From Marthasterias glacialis (taxonomy: Eukaryota; Echinodermata; Asteroidea; Forcipulatida; Asteriidae), in contig OU452219.1 of assembly GCA_911728455.2 (NCBI GenBank), positions 18,755,397-18,819,396 on the forward strand: DNA of 64,000 bases. Reading direction: 5' to 3'. The notes under the pieces were generated by a model that had not been told where the DNA came from, did no database searches, and saw only the letters and a program-made list of their open reading frames with translations. Of this stretch, positions 34,666 through 45,800 are shown one piece after another; within the stretch, counting starts at the first letter, position 1, and each line of letters begins with the position of its first letter. Both the position numbers and the translations under genes were made by a program.

Positions 34666-37600
34666 CTGTTGAGAGAAGACAGACCAAAATTATTAAAGTT
34701 AAAGTTAAACACTAAAGATTCCACTTCGTTGACCGCAAACAATACAGCACATCAAATTCTTAGTTTTTAAGTACTCTCAGGGCTGCAAATATTCAGTGGA
34801 ACACTGGCCCAAAGTCATTTTAGAGTCCTGCAGTCTAGTGTTTATTCAAACATATACATGTACTTTGGAAGATTTTCTATTGAATTGTTATGCTTTTCTT
34901 TTCTAACCAACCATCTAAATATCCGAATAATCAGAGCCACAGAAATGATCTTTGTCGTGTGTCGGGGCTGAGTGATCAAGCGCACTGGACTCAAGTTCTG
35001 GTGTTTCTGATCAGTAGATTGTGGGTTTCGAGTCCCGGTCTTGACATTTGTATCCTTAAGCAAGACATTAACCATTGTTGCTTTGTCCTTGGGATGGGAC
35101 GTAAAGCCGTAGGTCCTGTGCCTTGTGTAATGCACGTAAACAAAAACCAGTTACACTTATCGCTATTAGATAAGGGGTTTGCCCCGATGTTTCTGGCAGT
35201 GGCTGCTGAATGCGCCACAGCACCTTGTAAATGGTATTTTTGAACTATTGGTTCAAAACTTCAAAAACTTGTCTTAAAAAATAAGAATAAGTGCCTTTGG
35301 TACTTAAGTGTTGGTAGATATGTGCGCTATAATAAGACTCTCGATTGTGCGCTAAGACTCCGGTATTTGGTAGTCTTGGCTTAGAATATGGGACAATAAA
35401 ATGCTAAGAATTTGATGTGCTGAATTAATCAGTAAAGAATCCGTCTGAAATCATCTTGAAACACTTATGACCCAAATCCTTACTAGTTGACTACACATAT
35501 GATGCACCATGCATGGTTAGAGAAAAAGTGGTATTGAAGTGGTATGCAGATAAAAATGTGCCAGCAAAAACAATTTCTGCAAGCAAAGCCTATCACAATG
35601 CCATCAAAACCCGACTGCAGGTCTCGCTTGAATCTGCAGTCAAAGAAACCATGCTTTGATTTGGGTTCAGGTACCTTCCGGCATACCATCATTATCAGAA
35701 TTCACAAAAGTGGAAGCTCCGTTCGCCTGTGTTAAATTGAGAAATGCAAAACAGTTGTTAATGGCCTCACGTTTCGACCCTAGCAGAGTCTTTCTCAAAG
35801 CCTTTGAGAAAGACTCTGCTAGGGTCTTAACGAAAAGGCCATTTACAATTTTTTGCATTTATACATCAGGTCCTTGTGGTTGGTAGGCAGTTTGCAACAG
35901 CTACTTTTATTTCTCAAATTGAGGAAAGTTCATTGTGATACACATGTATGTAAATAACCCTGGAGGTTAGACAGTAATTGTTTAACTTTTCACTCACTGA
36001 ATTGTAGTAGCGTTTTTTAGCTGTCCCACTTTCATATGTACATGTACATGTATTTGGGTATGTAAAGACTTAATACAAGACTTGCCACCAGAAATATTAT
36101 ATTAAATACAATGTTTATAATAAACTCTAGAAAAGACATTGACATTTTGTTTCTAAAAGTATGTTCTTTGTACGTGTATTAGATTTTTTTTCTTTTTAGC
36201 CAGTTAGCTGCTGAGGACCCATAAAAAGGCAGAACTCTTATGCAACACACTGCAGTGGTCTTACAAACTGGCAATTGTATACATTGGGAACGTTTACGCA
36301 CCAGGATATTCCATTGTGTAAAGTGCACACTGCATGCACTCACCGTGCAAAGCTTTGTTTCCCCCCCTCCCACAACCCCCTACCAAGGAGGGACAGACTG
36401 GAACTCGTGCTTGAATCCCTTTTTTTCTGGTGGTTGTTGTGTAAATCCCCAATTCCAGTCCTCTGTCCTTTTGTTCTAAGAAGACGATTATGAGAGATCG
36501 AGAGGCTGCCACCATTGTTTATCACTGCTTGCGTTTCGCCTGTAATGCGCACTACACAGAAACACACTGGGAGTCCGACTCCCAAAATGGCACAAGAGTT
36601 TTCGAGGGTGATCACATCAGGTGACTTGGGTCAATATACCTCATGCATGCATTCATTGCTGCATGGCAATTGTACACGCCCCCCCCCCCCCCCCCCGATG
36701 CATGTAATTTTACATAGTAATTATCAATGTTTAAAGTCAAAGCTAGGGTCATGGACACACAGGCAACAGATAAGAGGCAAAGAGCACCTCTTAGATTGGG
36801 TAAATACCAAACGTCCATTTTCGATCTCTTACCTTCGATGGGTGAGGAACATGATCGGCACTCCAGGAATTTTGCGTATTCTCCGCTTGAGATCACGATC
36901 ACAAGTTGCAACAATGTAACATTTGTGCTGAAAAAAAAGTCACTTGATGAGTGAAAGTAAAGCAAAATGTGCTGCACCATAAATTCAGTGAAACCAAACA
37001 CATCTATTACAAAAGTAGATGAATGTAAAATATTATATGTTTTTCATCATACTGTTCAAGGTACATTTTAAATTAAACATAAATAATAACTGATCTTGAT
37101 ACATATTTTGCAAACACTTCTTGGACAAAATCTTGCCAATTCTTCTACAACCCCAACAAATCTTGCCCTTTCTTCCACAACACAGTAAAATCTTGCCCTT
37201 TCTTCCTCCACAACCCAGTAACATCTTTCCCTTTCTCTTCTACAACATAATAAAATCTTGCCATTTCTTCTTCCACAACCTAACAAAACTTGCCCTTTCT
37301 TCTTCCACTACACAGCAAAATCTTGCCCCTTCTTCTCCCACAAACCCTATTTCAATCACGGTAATCAAATCGTGTCCCCAAATCGTAACCAGCTTCGTGT
37401 CCCCGTTGGTCATTCGATTTAACCACTACCTCATCCAGCAATACCAACAGGCACCATACTGTTTGATGGTTAATATGTACCTGCATTACACGTTGTACAA
37501 GGCAGTCATCAGCATAGGTTCCCTGATGCATGCAGGGAAGACGTTCAAACCTCTCGTCTTTCACTGTCCGCAAGGCAACATTGTATTTACGCCCCAGTTT

Positions 37601-40164
37601 CTCTATTTCAGCCAGAACGCAGTCAGTTATGCACGGAATACCTTTGCAAACAAAAAGGATAAAGTGCAAATATCCAGCAATACAAATTACTCTACTAAAC
37701 ACCACTCCTATCCTGTTGGTAAGTGATGACGTTTTGGAGCCGGAAGTGTAATGTATACCGAATGGTATACATACATACATCATGAACATTCATTCCACTG
37801 CACTTCCGGCTCCAAAATGTCATCACTTACCAACAGGATAGGTGAATACTCCAAGATGCCTCAAAGCTATGCACACAATGCCACACTTTCCTGTCATTGC
37901 TTTTGTACGTAAGCTTAATCGATGCCACAGATTGCCACTGCAGAAATTGATCAAGGTTGAGAACCTCATCTCTTTGCAATAGACCGTTACGGCCTGTCAA
38001 TCAAACTGTGCGCATTGACCAATTGGATCACGCCTTTTGGTCATGTGACCTCGGTCAAACTCGGTCACATGTGCTGCGTAAACATACACAAATGAAGGTG
38101 TGTGGGCGGGGCTTGTTGCCAAAACCCGAACGGTCTAATGGGCACAGCTTCTCCAGTTTACCACTCTCATAAAAGGACTTTAGGCAATGGCTCTACTCTC
38201 TACACAAGCATGTGTGTGCCTCAAAATGCCACTGTTGTGGCATAGTGAGGTATGGCTACAGTGATGTCACTGTTATGTGATGTCCAAACTAAAGCGCAGC
38301 TTGCCCCACTCCTAGAACTCCAAAGGTGAGGTAACCCAACATAACATTAGCTTCACCTAAACCTCATAGTTCTAGGATTAAGCTTGCCCTAAAACCTTGG
38401 TTAGACTCAACTTAGGATATGCTTAACAACCAACAGCAACAGCATCCCAAGTTTAATTCAGGACACACTACGGTGCAGCAGCTGCAATAGTTGTAGCTCT
38501 TGGTCACATCCCTATAGCTCTTGGTCACAGACCATGTGATTAAATTTGATTTTTGTTCTTTTAACATTTTAACTGTACCCTCTCAGATACATTTAAAATG
38601 CTGAAGAAAAAGAAAGGTGAAAAAAAAGAGAAATTTATTATCTGGTTTGTTGTAACCCTCGGGTCTACGACTGTCAGAAGGATTAACGATTAATGATTAA
38701 CGATTAACGATTAACGATTAACAATTAACGATTATTAGTTTTACAATTATTGCAACTAAACATGCGGATTGCAAATACTTACATTTAGCATAGAGACAAT
38801 CCATCATGCCCTGCACCAAGTCGATTTTATTCTTGATTGAGAAATTCACAAAGTTTGTATCGACAAGTACGTAGTACGGTGGTCCTAGCTGCGTGTTGTA
38901 TTTGAAAAAGAGTGCTGAGGAGTATTGTGGGACCGCACGTTCCTTGATTTTAGCTCCTTCATCTTGCTTCCACTTGGGCGGTGGTTTCTTTTTTTTCCTG
39001 TCTTTTTCTTGTCTGGAACGAGAGAGCAAATAACTATAAATGAACATTCTATCTAAAATACAAATTGTTGGTTTAAAAAGTTCAATAAAACAGTTCAATA
39101 AAAATGGTTTTTGTTTACACAGTTCAAAAATGTAGGTTTTTGTTACTGGCTGGTCTCATTCTAATGAGGTGTGGACTGGAAAGGTCTTTTGGTGTACTGT
39201 GCTGCAAAACAAATAATTAACGGGGGAGAATTGGTTGCATTAGGCTCGGCACATTTTATTCTCCTTCCATCCCATCTTTGAACATCCACTTTGAACTAAA
39301 ACTATTGTGAAAGAAAGAAATTTGTTCAAGGGGGAAGATTTGTTTATTTCGAACACTCGTTGCCCCGCCTGTGTCTCAGCGATGGAACTTCAAGTTCTTT
39401 ACAAAGTGTCGAAATCATAACAAATAATTTAATTTAAATAAAATTTTCTTGTGGGGTGGTTTTGACAGCGCTACTAGCAAAACAGCAGTTTAGTTCCTTT
39501 GGTGGGAATGAGTGCATGAGAGTTCCAGGACCACGCGATGAAATGTACCCTTGAATTTTCAAGCAGAATAAATAAAGTCCAATATCCTTTACAAAGTCCC
39601 TTGGAAAGTAGCCTTGATCAAGGCGCGCCGGCCGGTCGGTGTTTATTGCGAATAAAGGCTCCTGCATTATTATCAATTTCCCCACTTAGCCGCTGCCACA
39701 AACTCCAGTGCACCCCCACGCTCACACAGTGAGTGGAACCAATACTTGGATCTTGGAAAGTGGCAGTCGTCATGGAAACTTCTCCAAACGTTTATTTTTC
39801 ATCGCTATAATTTGAATATTGTTCTGTTATGTTAGTAATGCATATCCCATAGACCAACTTTAACTGTCAGGTCAGCCATAGGGTTCCTGACGGGCACACA
39901 TGACGAGCCATTGTAAGAGTCGAGTTGACCTCATAACCAATATTCTATAATAGATTTTAAAAAAACATGTTGCACTATAGACAGTATAAAAGTATACTCA
40001 CATTCTTGTATCCCGCAATGAAATCATTCGTTTCATAGCAGCATACTTTTTCATTCTCTTATCCTTCCCCTGTAAATCAAAAGAATACAGAATTAATCCA
40101 AACGTTTTGTTTTTAATTAAAGCAGTAATAAAACTAAACAATAATGAATAATTCCTCTTACCAT
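34617..40164 (-). CDS. FCF1: rRNA-processing protein FCF1 (PIN domain, small-subunit processome)
   Basis: FCF1 is a nucleolar PIN-domain protein needed for early 18S pre-rRNA processing (known for the yeast and human family). Six coding exons join to 201 residues (human FCF1 is 198), phases 0, 2, 1, 0, 2. Conserved pieces are [15 protein letters not shown] near the N-terminus, a lysine-rich stretch (27-33), [29 protein letters not shown] (D75), [16 protein letters not shown] (E112), [17 protein letters not shown] (D145, D146), [19 protein letters not shown] (D164, D166) and PGVPIMF. The acidic PIN residues appear intact, though the family is not proven to be an active nuclease. The C-terminus reads [10 protein letters not shown] where I recall MPDDYGAPRF. 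The coding part of exon 1 is the ATG alone. The gene is head to head with AREL1 and convergent with the SANT-PPC gene. Confidence 0.95.
34967..35260 (+). mobile_element. tRNA-Leu-derived SINE
   Basis: The tRNA-like head at about 34967-35053 has an A-box like GGCTGAGTGATCAAG, GACTCAAGTTCTGG (CAA anticodon position) and a B-box-like GGTTTCGAGTCCCGG. The body (CCTTAAGCAAGACATTAACC, GTAAAGCCGTAGGTCCTGTG) differs downstream from the 1998-2365 element. It lies in FCF1 intron 5. Confidence 0.7.
35740..35905. repeat. Palindromic repeat
   Basis: GAGAAAGACTCTGCTAGGGTC pairs with its inverted copy just upstream (CCTAGCAGAGTCTTTCTC) around 35775-35825, and outer GGCCTCACGTTT / AACGAAAAGGCC also pair. 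Half of it recurs at 8440-8545. It lies in FCF1 intron 5. Confidence 0.7.
36225..36545 (+). repeat. Dispersed repeat, copy 2 of 3
   Basis: Shares CCTCTGTCCTTTTGTTCTAAG, GAGATCGAGAGGCTGCCACC and GTGCACACTGCATGCACT with 17175-17625 and 63145-63600. It lies in FCF1 intron 5. Confidence 0.65.
36680..36697. repeat. Poly-C run
   Basis: About 18 consecutive C residues in FCF1 intron 5; its length is likely uncertain in the assembly. Confidence 0.8.
36833..36927 (-). CDS. FCF1: FCF1 coding exon 5
   Basis: The acceptor is TTTTTTTTCAG, and the donor is GAAG then GTAAGAG (phase 2). It encodes [19 protein letters not shown] and [11 protein letters not shown], the C-terminal PIN core with D164 and D166. 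Confidence 0.93.
37130..37345. repeat. Tandem repeat, unit about 30-36 bp, about 7 copies
   Basis: Degenerate units of ATCTTGCCCTTTCTTC plus CACAACACAGTAAA in FCF1 intron 4. The repeat keeps a long plus-strand frame open that continues antisense to FCF1 exon 4; I do not regard it as coding. Confidence 0.8.
37481..37641 (-). CDS. FCF1: FCF1 coding exon 4
   Basis: The acceptor is TTTGCAAAG, and the donor is GCAG then GTACAT (phase 0). It encodes [31 protein letters not shown], and [13 protein letters not shown] with D145/D146. Confidence 0.94.
37708..37841. mobile_element. MITE with about 40-bp inverted arms
   Basis: The left arm starts CTATCCTGTTGGTAAGTGAT and the right arm ends with its reverse complement. 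The arms continue through GACGTTTTGGAGCCGGAAGTG with about one mismatch. It sits 67 bases upstream of FCF1 exon 4 in intron 3. Confidence 0.75.
38680..38735. repeat. (GATTAAC)n short tandem repeat
   Basis: About seven imperfect 7-bp units in FCF1 intron 3, 48 bases beyond the exon 3 donor. Confidence 0.85.
38783..39012 (-). CDS. FCF1: FCF1 coding exon 3
   Basis: The acceptor is CTCTCGTTCCAG, and the donor is AAAT then GTAAGT (phase 1). It encodes the lysine-rich linker, [29 protein letters not shown] and [13 protein letters not shown]. Confidence 0.94.
40002..40069 (-). CDS. FCF1: FCF1 coding exon 2
   Basis: The acceptor is TTGATTTACAG, and the donor is GAAT then GTGAGT (phase 2). It encodes [20 protein letters not shown], the conserved FCF1 N-terminus after the initiator Met. 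Confidence 0.93.
40162..40164 (-). CDS. FCF1: FCF1 initiator codon (coding part of exon 1)
   Basis: ATG is followed at once by the donor GTAAGAGG, so only the start codon is in this exon. Joining it to exon 2 gives M-GK, as in FCF1 proteins. Upstream bases ACAAGAAA would be 5' UTR. The placement rests on the donor and frame, not on homology within the exon. Confidence 0.75.
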
Positions 40165-41302
40165 TTTCTTGTCGGAAGCAAATTTTCCTCTTTAAATCAC
40201 AAACTGTATCCAGACTTATGAAACAAAGTTTAGACGCTTTTGTTAAAAGGCACCTGACTACTTTCTCCGCGTGTGCAATATTTATCATCATGTACATCAG
40301 TGATACATGGCACCCATGTAGCCCTATGAATGTACATGTACACAGAATTTCATGTGCACTCCTCCAGCCAGTATCGATTAGTGATAGAGTTTCAAATACT
40401 GATAAAGTCTCAATAGGCGAAATATGAAAAAATGAACATTTGTTTGTATCCGTTAAAAGACCCATCCACTGATATTTTTTATCCCTTTGACAATATTTAA
40501 AATCTAAATTACAAAATTTGATGATAAGCAGTAGCTACCAAAAATATGAACACACCTTCAGTTATTTTTTGTTAAGGAAAATCATTACTCATGGACGTGG
40601 ATGGTGTTTTCGACACTTAAAATTGAAAACTATAACATCAATTATTCGGATTACTCGAAGTCGATACTGGCAATATGTTGAAGAATTTTTCATCTTCGAG
40701 CCGGACGAGAAATGTTGCCATCTCTAGCTCCATAAGATTGCAGGTTTGTTGTGCATAGCATTTGGTTAAAAGTATTTTATTTATACATGCGAATGGTTTT
40801 GATATTAACGTGATTAATGGTATGAGTTGCTTTATCAGGGAATTTATGTGTGTACAGAGTTAGAGATAGCAGTAGTGTGTTTTTTGTATGTATGGGTGTA
40901 CTTGTGCAGTGACTATTTTATATAGGCTAATGACAAGACGCGTTGCCGATGGGCATCACAGTCAGATATGAGATTGGCATAATAATGGATAAGTACTGAT
41001 TCTTGCACATCACGTACGTACACGGTGGCCTTGAAGAAGGAGGAGTAAAACCCAAGAATAAACATTAGTCTGAAAAGTGTGTCAATTGAGTTGTGGCAAT
41101 TGGTTGGAGAAGAAAACTAAAAGTTGGCGTCAAACAGCATTCATTGCATTATGTTTTGATTAATTTAAAAACCATGGGAATTTTCAAAGGAAACAAAAGC
41201 AATTGCCCTACACCTAACGTTTTTTTAGGCACAATTATGGATGGTACACATACCCACATTTCATGCCTTGTGGGTATTGATAAAGATGACAATTTTTTTT
41301 TT

Positions 41303-41838
41303 TAAGGTTTGGTGAATTACTTAGTATTGATGATTTTATTTTACACTTACAATTAAAATATACAATAATTCTGTTGAGAAAAATCATTTTGTGCCTTCCT
41401 GTGTAATTTCACATGATTTATTTTCTTTAAAAATAGTAGTAGTCTTCAGGAACACCCACAAAAATAGGTCACTTGCTGACATGGCTGGATTCCTTCTGTG
41501 ACATCACATGCATTACATAATATATATTCATGAGTGAATTTTTGAAAAGAAAGAACACATATTTGTCATTCCTTTGGCAGACCCCGTCCAGAAATGATTG
41601 TCCTCTGGAATAGCTCATGAATAAATTTTGTAATGATGATGTCACGGAAGGAATCCAGCCATGTCAGTAAGTGACCTATTTTTGTGGGCATTCCTGAAGA
41701 CCATTACTTTTAAAGAAAATAAATCATATAAAGATAAACTGGAAGGCACAAAAAAAAATTCAAACTGAATTATTGTATGATAATTATTAGGTGTAAATTA
41801 AAAACATAAATACTTAGTAATTCACCAAACCTTTAATG
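41303..41838. mobile_element. Long foldback element, arms about 210 bp
   Basis: The left arm (about 41303-41510: AAGGTTTGGTGAATTACT, TGTGCCTTCC, CACAAAAATAGGTCACTTG, CATGGCTGGATTCCTTC) is repeated in reverse complement at about 41640-41838. About 130 bases separate the arms. Arm identity looks around 85 percent by eye. There is no coding capacity. Confidence 0.85.
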
Positions 41839-42150
41839 TTTAGAGCTAAATTATTTTATGAAAATGACAGATAAAAAAATGATAGTTGACGTCCAAACAC
41901 TGGTGCAATAGAATGTATTTAGGGTGTTGATAGGGGCGAAATTAATAGTAGCTCCAATTCAGGTAATATCTAAATTACAGAACAAAGAAATATGTTTTGT
42001 CCTGGAAAACGAGGCCTCAAAATCAGGATGTCACTTTGATATTTTATATCAAAGTGAAAGCCCTGTAGATCTCATTGTCTACACTGTGAAGTTAAAGGCA
42101 TCTACAAATTGGTCAGGTTGCCTTCACATTCTTTGATTTCAATTTCTTAA

Positions 42151-42491
42151 CCCTCCTACTGCTAGACCATACAAACCATTGAAAATTCCAACTCTCATGT
42201 TTCCCCATTGTTCTTGTACACACATGGTATTTTCATTTGAACACTGTTGATATCAAGCTGTACTTACCATTCGAAATCAGCAATAGCATAGAGGATTCAT
42301 TGAATCACCACAGCTTTACTACCATTTGGAACTATCCTCACAAGGCTTTGTATTGAGCTTAACCTTACCATTCAAAACCACTTTGGGAATCAAACACTGT
42401 ACACAGTTATCTCACCATTCAAAACCCACAATAGTGAATGGTTTCAAATGGTGCATCAACTTACTCGAAAAAGGCACCAAGAGTAGGAGGG
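42151..42491. mobile_element. piggyBac-like MITE, copy 2
   Basis: TTAA then CCCTCCTACTGCTAGACCAT on the left, and GGAGGG then TTTA (mutated TTAA) on the right. The interior matches 25499-25812 along its length, including TATCAAGCTGTACT, CCTCACAAGGCTTTGTAT and ACCATTCAAAACCAC motifs. It ends about 220 bases before the AREL1 ATG exon. Confidence 0.75.
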
Positions 42492-42711
42492 TTTATGGAC
42501 AAGATGACATTTATTCTTTTGAGCGCAAAATTTATTTGAAAATACAATGAGTGCCTTTTATTTTTGTCAGAAGGGCACCCAGGCCAAGACCAGAGTGACA
42601 AAGTAAGTTCTGTATATGTATGCCCTCGCATGGAGGAATGTTTCTTTCCTTCATGGGCCTCTAAAGATCTATCTGTTCTAACATCTCAAATGTCTTTTCT
42701 GTTTTTGACAG

Positions 42712-42870
42712 TGATGGCAAAACAGACCAGTCTGTGGTCATTCATTCTCTTGATTGCATTCCTGGTCTTCGTCTGCCTGGCAGGAATCCATTGGCAAAAA
42801 CAGAGCGAGTTTATTGAGTTCCTCAAAGAAAACAACCTGGAGCAATTTGGAACCTCCTTCTCCAACGCAG
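42712..42870 (+). CDS. AREL1: AREL1 coding exon 1 (membrane segment, start of SAM-like region)
   Basis: The acceptor is GTTTTTGACAG, and the ATG is at 42714. The donor is GCAG then GTATGT (phase 1). It encodes a hydrophobic helix and FIEFLKENNLEQFG. Without a transcript this exon is less certain than the HECT exons. Confidence 0.8.
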
Positions 42871-45800
42871 GTATGTATGTATCGGTAGTTGGTACATGTA
42901 TTCTAAGCAGTGACTTCCCAGGACTTTCAAGTTTTTATGGCCCTTGGCTATTACAGTGTAGGTAAAGGTATTGGTAAGAATTGACCAGCCAATTGGAATT
43001 TTGCTTATAATAATAATAATAAAAACAGCTTTTATAAAGCACAATATGAATCACAGATTCCTCAAAGTGCTTGACAGCAAAATGAAAAGCAATATTATGA
43101 AAAACAGAAAAAGTAAAATTCAACTATCTTACTTTTACCGCCCGGGGGGGTGACATATTTGAGTGGAACCATTTCACCAAAACAGTTTAAAATGTTTTCA
43201 AGTTGTTGTTTTTGTTGGCTATATTTTGTGTGTCTACAGTGTTTCAATATTTACAAGATGTTTGTCCAACATGAAGATGTCATTTGACCAAAGCGTTTTT
43301 GTCTTGTCCAGTTTCCCGAAACAATTTGATGCATCAGGTTTCTTATCCATGACTTAACGAATGAACATGTGGCTAAAAATGTTGAAGCCCAAGATGTCAA
43401 GTCAAAGGGCACTCAAATGCACGTGAAAACAGACAGTTCCAACTTGATGTCACATAGTGTACTGTAAAGCCAACCATCTTTAACCCTAACTCCCCTGAGT
43501 GATTTACTAGGATCCTTCCCCACTCTAACAAATTCCAACACCATATGGGTAACCCAACACCCAAACTGTGGTACTCTGATTATGGTGGTATGCATGATCC
43601 CATTAGCCTTTTTGAGATATGGTAGACATCACAATAGGAGTGCACTGTTTGATTTGGGTGGTAAACAAATTTACCCAAACCAATTAGTGCCCTAGTAATG
43701 TGTCCACCATCTCAAAAATGATTGTAATGTTTCCACCATTTTGAGATAGGGTGGACACATTTACAAGGGCACCAATTGGTTTGGGTAAATTTGTCTGTAC
43801 ACAACAACAACAAAACAGTGCGCTCCCATTTTTATAGTGTCCGCCATACCTCAAAAAGGCTAATGTAAAGCAGGATCAGTTTACTCATGCAGGTCCCAGT
43901 CAAACACAACCCAACAAAACCTGCTGTTAGAGTTTGATGGAATAGGGACTGTGAGGGTTAAAGGCAATAATGATTTCTAATGGCTATAATGATTTTTTTT
44001 AATGCAAAACTGTGTGCGATAATGCATGAATACTGCACGTGGGAGTTCTATCAAATTTCTTGTATGATTGATCCATGAATCACTTGGCTGTGTGGAAAAA
44101 TTTGAATGCTTGACGCCGCCCAAAGCCAAAACCCAAGTTGCCCGTAAAGATGTCATCTATCAGGAACTATCTGTTGGGCATGCTTGACAGTTTGCTGAGC
44201 TCATTATTTATGCAGCTGGTTCAATTGTGGGTCAAAGGTAAATATCTGCCTCTTGTACAGAATGAGACAAAATTACAGATTGGTAATTCGATCTGATCAG
44301 GAGCTCTCAGTACTCCATCAAAATTCCCCAACTCTTCAGTGACTCAACATACTCAACACCAAAATGTTTAGACTCTGATAAGATTGGCACATCCATAGAG
44401 GAAGGAAGTTTTCTTTCCTCCATGGTACATGGAGGTACACCATGCCCAGCCTCATGCTGGTGATGGGCAGTACCAAATCCAGAAACTTCAGCGCGTGGTA
44501 ATGTGGATCATGCATATGATGGAGGAATAGGCCGTATTTTTGACAGCAAGAGGGCGCAATACTAATTCCAATTTTGAAAGTACAAAGATACTTCAAAATA
44601 TGGAAAATACAAATTTTCCATGCAGATATCTTACACTGATTACATTGTAAACTGTCAAGAAAAAGAACCCTCAAAAGTTGTATATTAACTGCTTTATTAG
44701 CAGTCTAATTGCATCAGGTTTACCGTAGGCCCCTACTATCTTTATGGTTTGACCCCCAATCTACCCCAAAGGGCGCCCTCTTGCAGTCAAAAATAAGGCC
44801 TATTGGAGTGTCAAGGGTTAATAGATCAATTGGAGAAGTCTGATTGGTCTGATCAATGAGCATGATTAAAAAGAAACTGTTAAGTTTCAATCTGGAAGCT
44901 TACTGATTATAAAGATCACACCAGTACCATCCTCCCAATTCCCATCCGAAACACTGTCAAGATGGGGATATAATTTTGGAAGACCCTGCAAATCACTGTT
45001 GCATAATTTCGATTGCTATAATCAAAGTAAGCCTGGTATGAATATGTACAAAATCCTGAACAAGATGGCAAGTTCTCCTTGTTTTTCACTATAAACATGG
45101 CACTGAATTTGATGAAATGTTCCCAGATTGGTTGACCACCGGTTGTACAAACAATTTAATTACATTTTGTTTAAAATCATCGATATTTTGAGAATATCAT
45201 CTTTGTCATGATACTTCGATATTTTCAAAACCAAAATCAATATGTCGATATCGTCTTCAGTATCGTATCGTGACGATATTATTGTGATATTGTCCAGCGC
45301 TGTTGGTTGTACATATGTATAGTGTGTTTATTGAAACAACAAAGAGGATGAGAATCAACTTCCCCATCCATCAAAACAATAATGTTAAAGTTCAGTTGTA
45401 GTTTTCCTTTAAAATATCATCGTTCTGCCATTTCTTCCATGTCAGATGTGCAAATGGCCAACTTACTCTCTTTGCTTACGAATCGGCAAAGCACAACGAT
45501 GAATTCGCGTTCAGCATTGATATGTGTAAGCAGAAATAAGTTGCCAGCTAAAATGCCATGTAATTGCACAGTGTTTGTTACTGGTTTGCCCTGCAAATGT
45601 TTGCTCAGCAGATCTTTTAAATTAGGCCAAGCTTTTTTTTTTATTAGTCCTCCTTGGGCGATTTTCTTGCAACCCGAACCAGAAACCTGTTTTCATCACT
45701 GAACAGTTAATGCTGTAACCATGGTAACATTAATAAACAGGGCTCCAGTTTGGAGGGAAAATCCACAAGACCGCAGGGCTTGTGGATTCTAATTTTACTG

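Larger units (their letters stand above)
40165..42711. promoter_or_regulatory. Divergent FCF1-AREL1 intergenic region
   Basis: Lies between two head-to-head gene starts, so it must contain the FCF1 promoter and probably that of AREL1 or a non-coding first exon of AREL1 (the ATG exon begins with an acceptor, so at least one 5' UTR exon lies upstream). No TATA box is assignable. A GAGATGGCAAC motif (minus, about 40709-40719) resembles a YY1-type element seen in housekeeping promoters, but this is weak. The right half is filled by a foldback element and a piggyBac-like MITE. Confidence 0.4.

Noticed and set aside
36515..36919. 134-codon plus-strand open frame
   Set aside because: Its distal part is antisense to FCF1 exon 5; the rest crosses a poly-C run and repeat sequence.
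37121..37726. 201-codon plus-strand open frame
   Set aside because: It begins in a tandem repeat of FCF1 intron 4 and continues antisense to FCF1 exon 4; the minus-strand exon explains the sequence.
40518..40727. 70-codon frame upstream of FCF1
   Set aside because: No recognisable similarity, and it lies where promoter or 5' UTR sequence is expected.
44336..44674. 112-codon minus-strand open frame in AREL1 intron 1
   Set aside because: Overlaps a TIR element and has no recognised homology or splice signals.
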